Below, piece by piece: positions 56,584-64,000 of a stretch of 64,000 nucleotides of DNA (position 1 is its first letter; every line of letters begins with the position of its first letter). A program made the translations under genes and the position numbers. Source of the stretch: Thiofilum flexile DSM 14609 (GTDB lineage Bacteria > Pseudomonadota > Gammaproteobacteria > Thiotrichales > Thiotrichaceae); NCBI RefSeq assembly GCF_000380185.1, contig NZ_KB904780.1, positions 62,001 to 126,000 of the forward strand. The letters run 5' to 3'. The notes beneath the pieces are model-generated. The model did not search any database. It was not told the origin of the DNA and worked only from the letters and a program-made list of their open reading frames with translations.

Positions 56584-58067
56584 AAGGCACGCTCCTTTAA
56601 AGCTTGCGTGGCTTGTATACGATCATCAAAATCGATCACTTTATTATTAAAGGTTTGTGTAGTCTCATGCCCTTTGCCAGCAATGAGCACAATATCGCCT
56701 ATCTGAGCCATTTGTATGGCTTGGCGAATTGCTTGGGCGCGATCATGTTCAAATAGCGCTTGTTGATCGGTCGCAAATCCAGCACGAATATCATCGAAAA
56801 CCTGTGTCGGTGATTCAGTGCGGGGGTTATCGTCGGTGACTATCACCTGATCGGCTAAGGTTGCCGCAGCATGAGCCATTAAGGGGCGCTTACCCCGATC
56901 CCGATCCCCACCACAACCAAACACACAAATTAATTTTTTTTGCGTATGGGTACGAGCGGCTTTTAATACCTGCCCTAAAGCACCAGGGGTATGGGCATAG
57001 TCGACTACCACTAAAATCCCCGTACCCTGATCCGCTACCCGTTCCATGCGTCCGGGCACCACTTGAACCTGAGCCATGGCGGCTAGTGCATCCTCTAGGC
57101 TCACCCCTTTGACTAATAAAACACCTAAGGCAGCTAGTAAATTATGCAGGTTAAATTGCCCTAATACCGGAGCATATAACTCGCCCTCGCCATAAGGCGT
57201 AATCACTTGAGCACGAATCCCTTGATGATTAAATACCGGATCAAACGCTACAATGGTATTCTCTGGATATTCATCCGGCTCACCGATGCCATACCCTAAA
57301 ACTGCTAACCCTTGCTCTTCCGCTTGCTCTAATAAATCATCGCCAAAAGAATCATCCAGATTCACCACAATGTGCTTTAAGGTAGGCCACTGAAATAACT
57401 TACGCTTAGCCTCTGCATAGGCTTGTACAGAACCATGGTAATCCAAATGATCGCGGGTCAGATTAGTGAGTACCGCTACATCAAACTTCACCCCATTAAC
57501 TCGCCCCTGATCGAGGGCATGGGAAGAAACCTCCATAGCGACTGCTTGAAAACCCTGCTCTTTAAGCTGAGCTAAACCATTATGTACACTCGCTGCATCG
57601 GGGGTAGTATGAGTGGCCTTGGCTAATTGTCCGGGTAAACCACTGCCTAAAGTACCCAATACAGCCGCCTTAATGCCTAATATTTGTAGCGCTTCGGCAA
57701 TAAAATGCGTAGTAGAGGTCTTACCATCAGTACCCGTCACACCCACCATGAATAAATGCTCTGAAGGTACATCATAGAAAGCTTTAGCAATATCCCCTAA
57801 ACGTTCGCGTAACTGTGGAACCACCACTATAGGTACGGATAAGGATGGCAAAACCAAGTGCTCAAGGGGTTCTGCTAAAATAGCGACCGCACCAGCCTTA
57901 ATTGCCGCGCCTGCAAACTCAATACCGTGGTGTTGACCGCCTTGTAAAGCGACAAACGCCATGCCCGGTTGGACATGGCGCGTATCGACTGCTAAGCCAG
58001 TGATAGTGAGATTAGGTATATCCGTTACCCAATCGGATAAGAGTGTCGTGAGGTTTTTAGTTATCAT
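56580..58067 (-). CDS. murE: UDP-MurNAc-L-Ala-D-Glu--meso-DAP ligase
   Basis: Adds the third residue of the stem. The specificity motif DDNPRTESP near 412 (DNPR) is that of meso-diaminopimelate ligases, so the wall is mDAP type. ATP loop GVTGTDGKTSTTHFIAEAL near 108, VAMEVSSHALDQGRVNGVKF near 175. 495 aa, normal. Overlaps ftsI by 4 nt. Confidence 0.97.
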   Translation of the reverse strand: MITKNLTTLLSDWVTDIPNLTITGLAVDTRHVQPGMAFVALQGGQHHGIEFAGAAIKAGAVAILAEPLEHLVLPSLSVPIVVVPQLRERLGDIAKAFYDVPSEHLFMVGVTGTDGKTSTTHFIAEALQILGIKAAVLGTLGSGLPGQLAKATHTTPDAASVHNGLAQLKEQGFQAVAMEVSSHALDQGRVNGVKFDVAVLTNLTRDHLDYHGSVQAYAEAKRKLFQWPTLKHIVVNLDDSFGDDLLEQAEEQGLAVLGYGIGEPDEYPENTIVAFDPVFNHQGIRAQVITPYGEGELYAPVLGQFNLHNLLAALGVLLVKGVSLEDALAAMAQVQVVPGRMERVADQGTGILVVVDYAHTPGALGQVLKAARTHTQKKLICVFGCGGDRDRGKRPLMAHAAATLADQVIVTDDNPRTESPTQVFDDIRAGFATDQQALFEHDRAQAIRQAIQMAQIGDIVLIAGKGHETTQTFNNKVIDFDDRIQATQALKERAL

Positions 58068-59914
58068 GTTCCACCCGCTGTTGCCCCTTTTGATCTGGTT
58101 CGTTCTGCTTGTTTTAAATCTGGTAGACTATCGGGCGCTATATCTAAGAGTCGGAGTGACTCCGCCATAATTTTGGCAAATACTGGTGCAGCAGCCCGTC
58201 CACCACTATCATTAATTTTTGGTTCGTCAATTTGTACCGCTACCACCAAACGCGGATTACTCGCTGGCGCAATACCAATAAAGCTGGTCATAAATTTATC
58301 ATTACGGTACTTGCCATTGATATATTTATAAGCGGTTCCCGTTTTTCCGGCGATACGATAACCATCCACTTCTCCTCTTTGTCCCGTGCCGCCGGTTTGT
58401 ACCACCGCCTCCATCATATGTAAGACGGCTTTCGCAGTTTCAGGACTAATCACCTGTTGACCATTGCTAGGAGGAGTATTGAGCTTATAAACGCTCACCG
58501 GATACAACATACCTTGGGCAGCAAAAGGCGTATAAGCATGGGTTAATTGTAAGAGACTGGTGGATAAACCATAACCATAACCATGAGACGCTCGGTCAAC
58601 TTGCCCCCAATCGACATAATTACTCAGCGTCCCCTCTGTTTCACCGACTAACCCAGATTCAGTAATACGCCCTAAACCCACCCGATTTAAAAACATCCAA
58701 TGATCACGCGGATTCATTAATAAGGCCAAACGACTAGCCCCCACATTACTGGATTTGGCTAGAATTTGTGCTATGGATAATACCCCATAATTAATGGGAT
58801 CTTTAACCTTATACTTACCAAAGTTCAAATATCCGGGTGAAGTATCCACCTCAATATCAGGACGAATAACACCGGACTCTAAAGCCGCCGCAACGGTCAA
58901 AGGTTTCAACGTAGAACCTGGCTCAAATTTATCAGTCACAGCCCGATTACGTAAGGCAGCAGACTCCACTTCTTTACGATTATTAGGATTAAAGGCGGGG
59001 TAATTAGTCATGGCTAATACTTCCCCCGTATGAGCATCCATCACGACCACAGAACCGGCTTTTGCCCTTAATAGCGTGACTTGTGCTAGCAAAGCTCGAT
59101 ACGCTAAATACTGAATACGCCGATCAATACTCAGTTGTACCGTTTGCCCCGGAACCATATCCTCAATGCGATCTACATCCTCTACTGAGCGTCGTTTACC
59201 GTCTAGCACTACCCGTTTACGCCCATTTTTTCCGGCTAAAATATCATTTTTAGCCTTTTCTATGCCCTCAATCCCCTTACCATCCACATCGGTCATACCC
59301 ACTAATTGGCTTGATGTTTCGGTCATAGGATAAAAGCGCCGATACTCTTGTGTGCTACCAACCCCATCGATATTTAAATCCAAAAACTCTTCCGCCAATT
59401 CGGGTGAGAGTAACCGGCCTAAATAAAAAAACCTTTTATCTTTGGCGTCATTTAAACGCTTTAATAACTCACCCGGAGCGAGTTCTAGCTCATTTTCTAC
59501 TTTAGCTAAGGCTTTTTCTAGGCGCTGAAAACGGGTGCCTGCGAGTTCTAAGGCTTTGGTTTTTTCTTCCTCTAGTGTACCCTTACGTGAATCAGCGATT
59601 TGCAAGGCTTGCTCATACTCTTTACGCAGTTGAGCACGTGCCTCAATGAGCTTACTAGGATTACACCATAAGGATTCAACAGGCGAACTAATGGCTAATG
59701 GATCACCATTACGATCCACAATCATCCCGCGTGAAGCAGGAATTTTAACAATACTGGTTTGGCGCTTATCGGCTTGCTCTTGTAGCCAATCGCCCTGATA
59801 GACCTCTAACCAAGCCGCACGTAACAGCAATACGCCAATCAAAGCTAGCAAAACCAGCATTAATAAAAACCGGCGACCTTGGAAAATAGGTGAAGAAGCT
59901 TTGCGGCGTTTCAT
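58064..59914 (-). CDS. ftsI: Penicillin-binding protein 3 (septal transpeptidase)
   Basis: Divisome class B PBP. One membrane helix (FLLMLVLLALIGVLLLRAAWL near 16, in part), dimerisation domain, then the transpeptidase: catalytic serine in FEPGSTLKPLTVAAAL near 307, SSN in LAKSSNVGASRLAL near 363, and KTG in IAGKTGTAYKYING near 500. An insertion with a Lys/Glu-rich coil (KGTLEEEKTKALELAGTRFQ, near 90-140) enlarges the N-terminal domain; 616 aa against about 580 in E. coli. Overlaps ftsL and murE by 4 nt. Confidence 0.96.
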   Translation of the reverse strand: MKRRKASSPIFQGRRFLLMLVLLALIGVLLLRAAWLEVYQGDWLQEQADKRQTSIVKIPASRGMIVDRNGDPLAISSPVESLWCNPSKLIEARAQLRKEYEQALQIADSRKGTLEEEKTKALELAGTRFQRLEKALAKVENELELAPGELLKRLNDAKDKRFFYLGRLLSPELAEEFLDLNIDGVGSTQEYRRFYPMTETSSQLVGMTDVDGKGIEGIEKAKNDILAGKNGRKRVVLDGKRRSVEDVDRIEDMVPGQTVQLSIDRRIQYLAYRALLAQVTLLRAKAGSVVVMDAHTGEVLAMTNYPAFNPNNRKEVESAALRNRAVTDKFEPGSTLKPLTVAAALESGVIRPDIEVDTSPGYLNFGKYKVKDPINYGVLSIAQILAKSSNVGASRLALLMNPRDHWMFLNRVGLGRITESGLVGETEGTLSNYVDWGQVDRASHGYGYGLSTSLLQLTHAYTPFAAQGMLYPVSVYKLNTPPSNGQQVISPETAKAVLHMMEAVVQTGGTGQRGEVDGYRIAGKTGTAYKYINGKYRNDKFMTSFIGIAPASNPRLVVAVQIDEPKINDSGGRAAAPVFAKIMAESLRLLDIAPDSLPDLKQAERTRSKGATAGGT

Positions 59915-60183
59915 TCCCGAATAACCCCTATAGCTGATGCAGACGGCTTTTGCATTTTTAGGCTGTCCCTAGCCCGCTGCTCAATACGTAAATGATGTAA
60001 CTGGGTGCTTTGCTCTAATTTCAGGCGGCTCCAATCGGAATTTAACCGATCACGTTCTTTTTCCAAGGTTTGCACTTGAACAAATAATTGACGAGCCTCA
60101 TGACGATTAGCGACTAATAAAATCGCCATCCCAATCACCGCTATATACAGAAAAGTTACGCTAAAAAACTGCCAGCGCTCCAT
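59911..60183 (-). CDS. ftsL: Cell division protein FtsL
   Basis: Small bitopic divisome protein that recruits and activates FtsWI with FtsB and FtsQ. 90 aa: a short N-terminus, one membrane helix (FFSVTFLYIAVIGMAILLV, 6-24), and a leucine-zipper-like periplasmic coil (LFVQVQTLEKERDRLNSDW onward). Assigned by size, topology and position between rsmH and ftsI. Confidence 0.93.
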   Translation of the reverse strand: MERWQFFSVTFLYIAVIGMAILLVANRHEARQLFVQVQTLEKERDRLNSDWSRLKLEQSTQLHHLRIEQRARDSLKMQKPSASAIGVIRE

Positions 60184-60191
60184 ACTATTTA

Positions 60192-61133
60192 TTACCTCAT
60201 ACGCTCTGCAACACGCAATAAAGCACTCCGTGCGCGTATATTAGTTGCAATTTCCTCTTCACCCGCTCTCACTGCTTTACCCAGCGTTTTCAGCGGGGGT
60301 ATTTCGGTTTGATCATCTAAAATGGGGAGGTTTTTAGGTAGACGCTTTGGCGTGGAATACTCCCGCATAAACTGCTTTACTATGCGATCCTCTAAAGAAT
60401 GAAAGCTAATAATCGACAAACGCCCACCAATCGCTAAGTAAGTCAATGATTTAGCCAAACAGGTTTCAATATCCTGCAATTCTTCGTTAATTTTAATACG
60501 GATGGCTTGAAAGCTACGGGTGGCAGGATGTTTATGGGGTTCTTTTTTAGGGAGGGTCTGAGCGATTAATTCCGCTAATTGTAGGGTGGTACTCAGAGGT
60601 TGCGCATGGCGTGTTTGGACAATCTTGCGGGCTATTTGGCGCGAAAAACGCTCTTCGCCATAACGCCATAATACATCAGCAATCTCGGCCTCTGCGGCAC
60701 TATTCAACCATGCGGCGGCACTCATACCCTGCTCAGGATTCATACGCATATCCAAAGCCCCTTGACGCATAAAGCTAAAGCCACGTTCTGCATCATCGAG
60801 TTGCGGTGAGGACACACCTAAATCTAGTAATAACCCATTAACAGGTTGTGATAACTGAAGAGCCGTGAGTGCCTGCTCAAAATCCTTAAAAGAGCCTTGC
60901 CAAATCTTAACCCGTGGGTCAGCGCCATAGATATGCTGAGCATGTGCAATAGCACTAGGATCCTTATCAATCACGACTAATTGACCTTGTGTACCCAATG
61001 CTTGCAGGATTAAGGCTGAATGACCGCCACGCCCATACGTACCATCAATGTATAAACCATCGGGTCGTATCGCTAGTGCTTCAACTGCCTCAAATAGCAG
61101 TACACTGTCATGTGTAAAGGATGCAGTCCTCAT
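60192..61133 (-). CDS. rsmH: 16S rRNA (cytosine-1402-N4)-methyltransferase
   Basis: First gene of the dcw cluster here. SAM-dependent enzyme: HDSVLLFEAVEALAIRPDG at the start, YIDGTYGRGGHSALIL near 29, NGLLLDLGVSSPQLDDAERG near 103 and RSFQAIRIKINEEL near 214, plus the FHSLEDRIVKQFM motif near 248. Start MRTASFTHDSVLL at 61133 gives 313 aa, the usual length; the longer frame to 61205 adds 24 residues not typical of RsmH. It is followed by ftsL after 8 nt. No mraZ precedes it. Confidence 0.96.
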   Translation of the reverse strand: MRTASFTHDSVLLFEAVEALAIRPDGLYIDGTYGRGGHSALILQALGTQGQLVVIDKDPSAIAHAQHIYGADPRVKIWQGSFKDFEQALTALQLSQPVNGLLLDLGVSSPQLDDAERGFSFMRQGALDMRMNPEQGMSAAAWLNSAAEAEIADVLWRYGEERFSRQIARKIVQTRHAQPLSTTLQLAELIAQTLPKKEPHKHPATRSFQAIRIKINEELQDIETCLAKSLTYLAIGGRLSIISFHSLEDRIVKQFMREYSTPKRLPKNLPILDDQTEIPPLKTLGKAVRAGEEEIATNIRARSALLRVAERMR

Positions 61134-61645
61134 AAAATTGCCAAACCCACCTATCCAAACGGCATTAAAATAAAATAGCCTACTCTTTTTATAATAAAAC
61201 ACCACGAGGCTAAGCTAAAACGTTCTTTGCTGGCTAGATACTATAAATTCAACATGCCTTCTTACTTAGTGATCTAATTATCGAATCATAATTAAATTTT
61301 AATGCCTATCTCAGCACGACTACTCCCTGTCAGAAACAGCAGAACACTCTCTTTTTAAATAAAAAAACAAACTACATCCAGCCCATTCAATAGACTATAT
61401 CTGGAGTAAAAACTAATTTAAAAAGGCTAATAATTATTGAAGAAAGCGGAACGCATTAGTTGAGTGTGGTGAATGAAAATACTCACAAAACGATGGCTAT
61501 CATCCCTGAATTATGCTTATTAGCTTTATAACTCCACTAATCAGGGCATGTTAAAAACTCCCCCTACTAGTGTCAATCTCAAAACCCTATTTATTGCTGC
61601 ATGTATTCACGAAATCATTTTCGTGTCATGGTAAAAAGATAAAAA
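61134..61645. other. Intergenic region between rnpB and rsmH; no mraZ
   Basis: About 510 AT-rich nt where mraZ is usually found. No frame resembles MraZ, and only one GTGGG motif is seen on the minus strand rather than the three regularly spaced TGGGN boxes of MraZ operators. A 7-bp hairpin CACGAAA-TCAT-TTTCGTG (61608-61625) lies just past rnpB. The dcw promoter must be here but was not pinned down. Confidence 0.65.
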
Positions 61646-61990
61646 TCGAGTCAATCTATAAGCCGGGTTCTGTCGTGGATAATCATTCATCTAGGATTAT
61701 TGTCACCAATAACCTCAAGCAACCTACCCGGACACAGTGCGGGTCACACCAATGTGTCCCTATTTGGTTTTGCTCCAGACGGGGTTTGCCCTGCCACTTC
61801 TGTTGCCAGAAGCGCGGTGCGCTCTTACCGCACCATTTCACCCTTACCTAAAACACGAATGCTTTAGGCGGTATATTTTCTGTGGCACTTTCCGTCGGCT
61901 CACGCCGCCCAGACGTTATCTGGCGTCTTACCCTATGGAGCCCGGACTTTCCTCCCTTCTTGCGAACGGCGATTACCCGATTGACTCGAT
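61646..61990 (-). ncRNA. rnpB: RNase P RNA
   Basis: RNA subunit of RNase P, matures the 5' ends of tRNAs. On the minus strand the hallmark GGAGGAAAGTCCGGGCTCCA follows the 5' domain, and the middle has CACCATTTCACCCTTACC in reverse (the CAGGTAAGGGTGAAA-type P8-P10 region), then AGACGGGGTTTGCCC in reverse. The 3' end reads CGACAGAACCCGGCTTAT. Helix P1 pairs GAGTCAATC (61979-61987 side) with GATTGACTC (61648-61656). About 345 nt, A-type layout. The ends are estimated from P1 and an extended -10 box at 61997-62005. Confidence 0.94.
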
Positions 61991-61996
61991 GCCCAC

Positions 61997-62005
61997 TTTA
62001 TACCA
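61997..62005 (-). promoter_or_regulatory. Extended -10 box of rnpB
   Basis: Minus strand TGGTATAAA: TATAAA (62002-61997) preceded by TGN, an extended -10. The start would be about 7 nt on, near 61990, matching the predicted 5' end of the RNA. No good -35. Confidence 0.6.
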
Positions 62006-62054
62006 GAAAATGCCCGGAAATAACTAATACTTCTAATTTTTGCTGTATGAAACC

Positions 62055-63047
62055 TTAGTCTTTTTTGCTATCAGGAATGGGTACAGGTTGTTTTAAGAGT
62101 ATTTCTAGTGCCGTTAAAAAACGCATTAAATCTGCATAATCTTGGTTCACGCCGACTAACTTAGTACGCACTAGTAATACGCTAATCTCGTTTTCCCAAT
62201 AATTATTTAGAGGAAAGCGTTTTACTTTTGGAAAACTGCTCAATACGGTGAGGGAGTCTACCTTATCAATCGTCGCTGATTTAAAAACGCGCTTTGCCTC
62301 GCGCAGCCAAGCAAAATCTGTCAAACGGCTATACAGTTGCACATCACTATCATCACTAGGCACAGCAGGTGCCAAAAACCCCCAATGGCTAGAGCTGGTG
62401 AAAGCATCGGGTAATAAAATCCCCGGCATCCATACAATGACTCGATCATGTTCACGCTCATCACGCTCTAATTGCTCTACATGAGCCTCGGTAGCCGCCA
62501 TAATCGTATCGGACAGGGTATTGGCATGATGCAGAAAAATAACAACTTCTAACGCTAATTTTTTATTAGTTTTGGTTTCTTGCTCTAAACGTTGTGCTAA
62601 CTCAATAATACCAGCAAGGGTTTTTGCCCCCTCCCAAGCTGGTTGGGTCGATAATACATGATGGATGACTAAGACTAAACGCGGTTGGGTCAGGGGGAAG
62701 CCGGGCTTGGGCATAGTCACCTTTACCTTACCGATTTGTAAATTAATTTGATGCAGACCGGTACTATAGCCCTTAGACTCAATGGTGCCGAAGTCTTCGA
62801 GGTGTTGAGTTAAATAGTCAGCGGTTTTAATAATGACATTATCTTCATCTTCTACCTGCGCTAAATCCCCTTTAAACTCACCTAATGCCAGCATATTTGT
62901 TTGTAATTTTTGGGCATCTAAGCGCAATAGGGTACTTTGGCTAGTAGGAGGAATAATGGGTTGAGTAATCACCCCCCAAATTAAGGCTGCCACAATGAGA
63001 AATGCAAAAATTAACTCTTGGGTACGGCGTGCCATCCATCTGAACAA
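62055..63047 (-). CDS. Membrane-anchored protein, degenerate M28-like fold
   Basis: 330 aa. One N-terminal helix (RTQELIFAFLIVAALIWGVI, near 8-27) anchors a large periplasmic part. The stretch RLVLVIHHVLSTQPAWEGAK near 121-140, then LAGIIELAQRLEQETKTNKK and LALEVVIFLHHANTL, follows the shape of M28 zinc aminopeptidases (VIVGAHYD...GADDNASG...LLELA). The metal-binding Asp and Glu positions are not evident, so a peptidase is doubtful. No other family is recognised. It is alone, 65 nt before rnpB on the same strand. Confidence 0.7.
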   Translation of the reverse strand: MFRWMARRTQELIFAFLIVAALIWGVITQPIIPPTSQSTLLRLDAQKLQTNMLALGEFKGDLAQVEDEDNVIIKTADYLTQHLEDFGTIESKGYSTGLHQINLQIGKVKVTMPKPGFPLTQPRLVLVIHHVLSTQPAWEGAKTLAGIIELAQRLEQETKTNKKLALEVVIFLHHANTLSDTIMAATEAHVEQLERDEREHDRVIVWMPGILLPDAFTSSSHWGFLAPAVPSDDSDVQLYSRLTDFAWLREAKRVFKSATIDKVDSLTVLSSFPKVKRFPLNNYWENEISVLLVRTKLVGVNQDYADLMRFLTALEILLKQPVPIPDSKKD

Positions 63048-63526
63048 GTTATATACTCCTTATGTTATTATGCTAGCTGACTAGACGAGAGGGGCTGCAC
63101 TTTGGTTTACTTAAAAAGAGCGCTGCTATGGCTAGGGTGGCGGTCAACCCTTGGTCGATCTTTTATTTTCTTCCGCGAATTTTAAGCGCTTGTTAATATC
63201 ATAGGGCTTAAGTATTGACAAGCAGTATGATTTCGTAGAAGAAAAGGTTTCACTCGTAAGTCTCTCTTGACCATTATTGCTTTATACCAAGCTACAGTTA
63301 TACAGCTTAACCACTCAGTATTAAAAAAGAGGCGGTTATGATGATCACTACGCAATAAACTAAGCAGCCTACTATAGGTATCTAGTATTAAACATCACTC
63401 TCAAAACCATGTAAAAAGTGAGCTATATTATCAGAATTATTCGGGCGTCCCCTACACCCACTTAGCTCACTATCTTAATCCACTTAACACTGCCCTACTG
63501 CGGCTGTTTTTGGTAAACTAAAGGTT
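63048..63526. other. 479-nt intergenic region at the right end
   Basis: Lies between divergent genes. I see no tRNA and no persuasive open frame. It contains the hairpin at 63413-63471 listed separately. Confidence 0.55.
63413..63471 (-). other. Long-loop hairpin with U-run; possible small RNA end
   Basis: On the minus strand AGTGAGCTA (63471-63463) and TAGCTCACT (63425-63417) form a perfect 9-bp stem around a 37-nt loop, and the stem runs straight into five T. No protein gene ends here. It could be the 3' part of a small RNA transcribed away from the gene at 63527, or a leader structure. Confidence 0.4.
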
Positions 63527-64000
63527 ATGGATCAAAGTCTCTCAATTACAATTACCTTAGAGGGTGGCTTGCCTAGCCTCTATTTAACGGTTCAGGACCA
63601 CTACAATAGCCCCTCTCAAGCCTTTAGTGCTCCGTTGGAGTTTATGGATTTAAGCGCACTGCTAAAAAGTGTACAGCAAGGTGGTGATTATTGGTTTATC
63701 ACCGCAAATCCCGAAAATCCACATACCACCTTAAATACGCCCATCTATGTGCGCCATCAAGACGGCAAGATTTTCTGGGATATTGTGTATGAGGACTATC
63801 AGATGTTCCTCAATATTGAATTAGAAGAGCCTGAAACGGCTGATTATGATGAAAATTTAATTACCCTGTCTTTCGATGCCTTTCAATATGTCAGTGCATT
63901 ATATCAAGGCTTTTTGCTCAGCCAACAGGTGCAAGTCGTCACATATAACTATACGGCTAGTGAACACGAAGAACCCTCTTTATTAGAGCAAATGAAAACC
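63527..64000 (+). CDS. Unknown protein, N-terminal 158 codons
   Basis: Open from an ATG at 63527 (AAAGG 3-4 nt upstream) to the right edge, 158 codons without a stop. The peptide begins MDQSLSITITLEGGLPSLYL and is acidic, with short strands and many Asp/Glu/Tyr; there is no signal peptide or membrane helix. The composition fits a small soluble accessory protein. No family recognised; the C-terminus is missing. Confidence 0.7.
   Translation, partial: MDQSLSITITLEGGLPSLYLTVQDHYNSPSQAFSAPLEFMDLSALLKSVQQGGDYWFITANPENPHTTLNTPIYVRHQDGKIFWDIVYEDYQMFLNIELEEPETADYDENLITLSFDAFQYVSALYQGFLLSQQVQVVTYNYTASEHEEPSLLEQMKT

Noticed and set aside
61570-62027. Plus-strand frames over rnpB
   Set aside because: They cover a conserved structural RNA on the other strand.

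Overview
The window looks like a chromosomal segment of a gammaproteobacterium. The evidence is the gene content and order: a petABC bc1 operon next to sspA-sspB, a complete mra/dcw division cluster ending lpxC / DUF721 / secA, rnpB just upstream of rsmH, ffh next to ypjD and yfjD, and rpsP-rimM-trmD-rplS. MurE carries the meso-DAP signature and the recycling ligase Mpl is present, so the wall is of the Gram-negative mDAP type. The overall style suggests the Thiotrichales (Thiothrix/Thiolinea relatives), but that placement is an inference and was not tested. I saw no tRNA or rRNA genes, insertion sequences, phage genes or CRISPR arrays.

Layout. 1-9.8 kb: folA, sspB, sspA and the start of a dihydroorotase-like gene; petABC; hisC with a Nif3-family gene; rlmC; and glnK-amtB under a clear sigma-54/NtrC promoter. 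10-25.4 kb: a SPOR protein, an HNH nuclease, a 34-codon membrane micro-gene, rpoH (behind an exact CIRCE element), a 507-aa coiled-coil protein divergent from rpoH, an NhaR-type LysR regulator divergent from a cysteine-less IscR-like regulator, a rhomboid/DUF1415/PqiA group, DUF2797, thioredoxin, ubiX-mpl, a GGDEF-EAL protein, and the rpsP operon. 25.5-30.6 kb: four consecutive exported proteins of poorly known function, including two paralogous lipoproteins whose central parts were exchanged for different repeats. 31-42.3 kb: ffh; ypjD-yfjD-radA; a strongly degenerate DEAD-box protein with a TTG start; a DUF465 protein; mutT, argJ and secA. 43-61.1 kb: a DUF721/DciA-like gene, then (minus strand) rsmH-ftsL-ftsI-murE-murF-mraY-murD-ftsW-murG-murC-ddlB-ftsQ-ftsA-ftsZ and lpxC. 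61.1-64 kb: rnpB, a membrane-anchored degenerate M28-like protein and the start of an unknown gene.

How it fits together. The dcw genes build and divide the wall, with nearly every junction overlapping. glnK-amtB is the nitrogen-limitation response. rpoH, the heat-shock sigma factor, appears to be wired to the other bacterial heat-shock regulator, HrcA, through CIRCE. The 25.5-30.6 kb exported-protein group and the CIRCE-rpoH arrangement are the parts most worth following up.
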